Source of the DNA: Prosthecobacter sp.
GTDB taxonomy: Bacteria > Verrucomicrobiota > Verrucomicrobiia > Verrucomicrobiales > Verrucomicrobiaceae
Assembly (NCBI GenBank): GCA_025869455.1
Contig: JAOZVT010000099.1
Coordinates: 12,589-19,699, forward strand
Reading direction: 5' to 3'
Length of the DNA stretch: 7,111 bases
Shown: positions 6,535-7,111 of the stretch, piece by piece
Layout: every line of letters begins with the position of its first letter
How positions within the stretch are numbered: position 1 is the stretch's first letter
The notes under the pieces: model-generated
Databases searched by the model: none
Seen by the model: the letters and a program-made list of their open reading frames with translations, nothing else
What the model was told of the DNA's origin: nothing
Translations under genes and position numbers: made by a program

Positions 6535-6592
6535 AGTGCCTCATCTTGAATGCGTTAACCGGCCTTGAATGGCTGGGCTATGACTCGGCTGC

Positions 6593-6619
6593 CGCTCTGA
6601 GGCAAAGAGGATCAGAGCG
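6593..6619. repeat. Eight-base inverted repeat in the noncoding tail
   Basis: CGCTCTGA at 6593-6600 is repeated exactly in reverse complement at 6612-6619, with an 11-base spacer. No T-run follows on either strand, so it is not a typical terminator. It may be an RNA hairpin or a protein-binding site, or chance. Confidence 0.4.
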
Positions 6620-6736
6620 AATCACAAGCGTGGTACCCGCAGAAAGGCTTCTCATGATCAGGTTTCCCAAGAAGAGTATTCCTCTGTGACGACTCTCCTG
6701 ATTCGATGAATTCCGCCAGTCTGTCTGGTTAAATCG

Positions 6737-6742
6737 TATAAT
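6737..6742 (+). promoter_or_regulatory. TATAAT box, possible + strand promoter
   Basis: The hexamer is a perfect sigma-70 -10 consensus in noncoding DNA. The bases 15-20 upstream give no good -35 box (CGCCAG at the 17-base spacing), and there is no extended -10 TG. If active it would transcribe toward a gene beyond the right edge or a noncoding RNA. Confidence 0.25.
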
Positions 6743-7054
6743 GTGCCAGCAACCTCATGACTTTATGGAACACAGAACTTTGCGACTGGTGAATCGCCCT
6801 GGGTAATCATCAGGATACCTCCCGTTTAATGGCTAGGCTTCATTGGTTTCGGGAGTGATTGAGAACCGGGGGAAGATTGTGGACCTGTAAGAGATGAATG
6901 CTGTCAATTTCGGGTGCTCCTTCAAAGCATCATTGGGGGGATGGTCGATCATGGCAATCCATGGCAAATGCCCTATGGGTCAGGCGATCTTTCAAAACAC
7001 GAGGTATCAGCGCTTTTCGAGTCTGCATAAAAGATGGAAGCTCAGCCAGGCTCA

Positions 7055-7083
7055 TTTATACCGACTTCCAAAAAGATTGTCGA
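7055..7083 (-). promoter_or_regulatory. Sigma-70-like promoter reading leftward
   Basis: On the - strand, TCGACA (7078-7083) is followed after exactly 17 bases by TATAAA (7055-7060). Each box differs from consensus at one position, and the spacing is ideal. Transcription would begin near 7048 and run leftward into the gene-free tail, antisense to map if it continued. No recognisable gene lies in that direction, so the product, if any, would be a noncoding or very small-peptide RNA. Confidence 0.35.
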
Positions 7084-7111
7084 AAATCGGGCTGTACTTT
7101 TCAGAAAAATG

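Larger units (their letters stand above)
6415..7111. other. Noncoding tail, 697 bases without a recognisable gene
   Basis: Both strands were read through all frames. The longest start-to-stop frames are tens of codons and resemble no family I know. The infA, rpmJ, rpsM, rpsK and rpoA genes that often follow secY-map are not present. No tRNA cloverleaf, SRP RNA, tmRNA or RNase P RNA hallmark was recognised. The stretch holds a small GC hairpin (6511-6527), an eight-base inverted repeat (6593-6619), a TATAAT box on the + strand (6737-6742) and a promoter-like pair on the - strand (7055-7083). It may contain an unrecognised noncoding RNA, degenerate repeats, or simply a long regulatory region for a gene beyond the window. 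Confidence 0.8.

Noticed and set aside
6763..6810. A 15-codon frame on the - strand with a good GGGAGG site seven bases upstream.
   Set aside because: Too short to support as a gene from sequence alone; mentioned only as part of the leftward-promoter finding.
6829..6838. ATGGCTAGGC occurs here and at 4034-4043 before secY.
   Set aside because: Ten-base repeats are expected many times by chance in 7 kb, and the surroundings do not match further.
6833..6952. A 39-codon frame on the - strand in the noncoding tail.
   Set aside because: No Shine-Dalgarno sequence, no family resemblance, and a length expected by chance in about 700 bases.
6951..6967. Two copies of ATGGCAA ten bases apart.
   Set aside because: Only two short copies; no array or other repeat nearby.
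7109..7111. An ATG at the very end of the window as the start of a next gene.
   Set aside because: No ribosome-binding sequence precedes it and no following codons are visible.

Overview
The window is a bacterial ribosomal-protein operon (the spc operon), all on the + strand, followed by about 700 bases without a recognisable gene. Gene order is rpsQ (3' end only), rplN, rplX, rplE, rpsH, rplF, rplR, rpsE, rplO, secY, map. Every protein can be named from family motifs and order, with no frameshifts or internal stops. Two genes of the textbook order are missing: rpsN (S14) between rplE and rpsH, and rpmD (L30) between rpsE and rplO. In Chlamydia, as I recall it, S14 is encoded elsewhere and L30 is absent. 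That layout, with the sequence style of L5, L15 and SecY, suggests the Planctomycetes-Verrucomicrobia-Chlamydia group, most likely a free-living verrucomicrobium. This is inference; I cannot name a genus.

Bases 1-3437 run from S17 to S5 with short spacers (a 4-base overlap up to 84 bases). The longest, between rplX and rplE, can fold into a hairpin that buries the only purine-rich ribosome-binding stretch ahead of rplE. In E. coli the S8 repressor binds at this same junction. Bases 3438-4068 hold rplO between two 95-base spacers. The first sits where rpmD would be and carries a perfect 12-base inverted repeat. The second has a GC-rich inverted repeat followed by a short T-run and may attenuate transcription into secY. 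Bases 4069-6414 encode SecY and type I methionine aminopeptidase. SecY has a C-terminal extension with what looks like an extra membrane helix.

Bases 6415-7111 contain no convincing gene on either strand. They hold a small GC hairpin (possible terminator or part of a dispersed repeat), another inverted repeat, a perfect TATAAT box on the + strand, and a good sigma-70-like promoter on the - strand.

The genes act together in protein synthesis and its follow-up: 30S and 50S subunit proteins, the membrane channel that receives nascent chains, and the enzyme that removes their first methionine. I see no new enzyme system, defence system or mobile element. The points worth a second look are regulatory RNA structures, the SecY tail and the noncoding tail.
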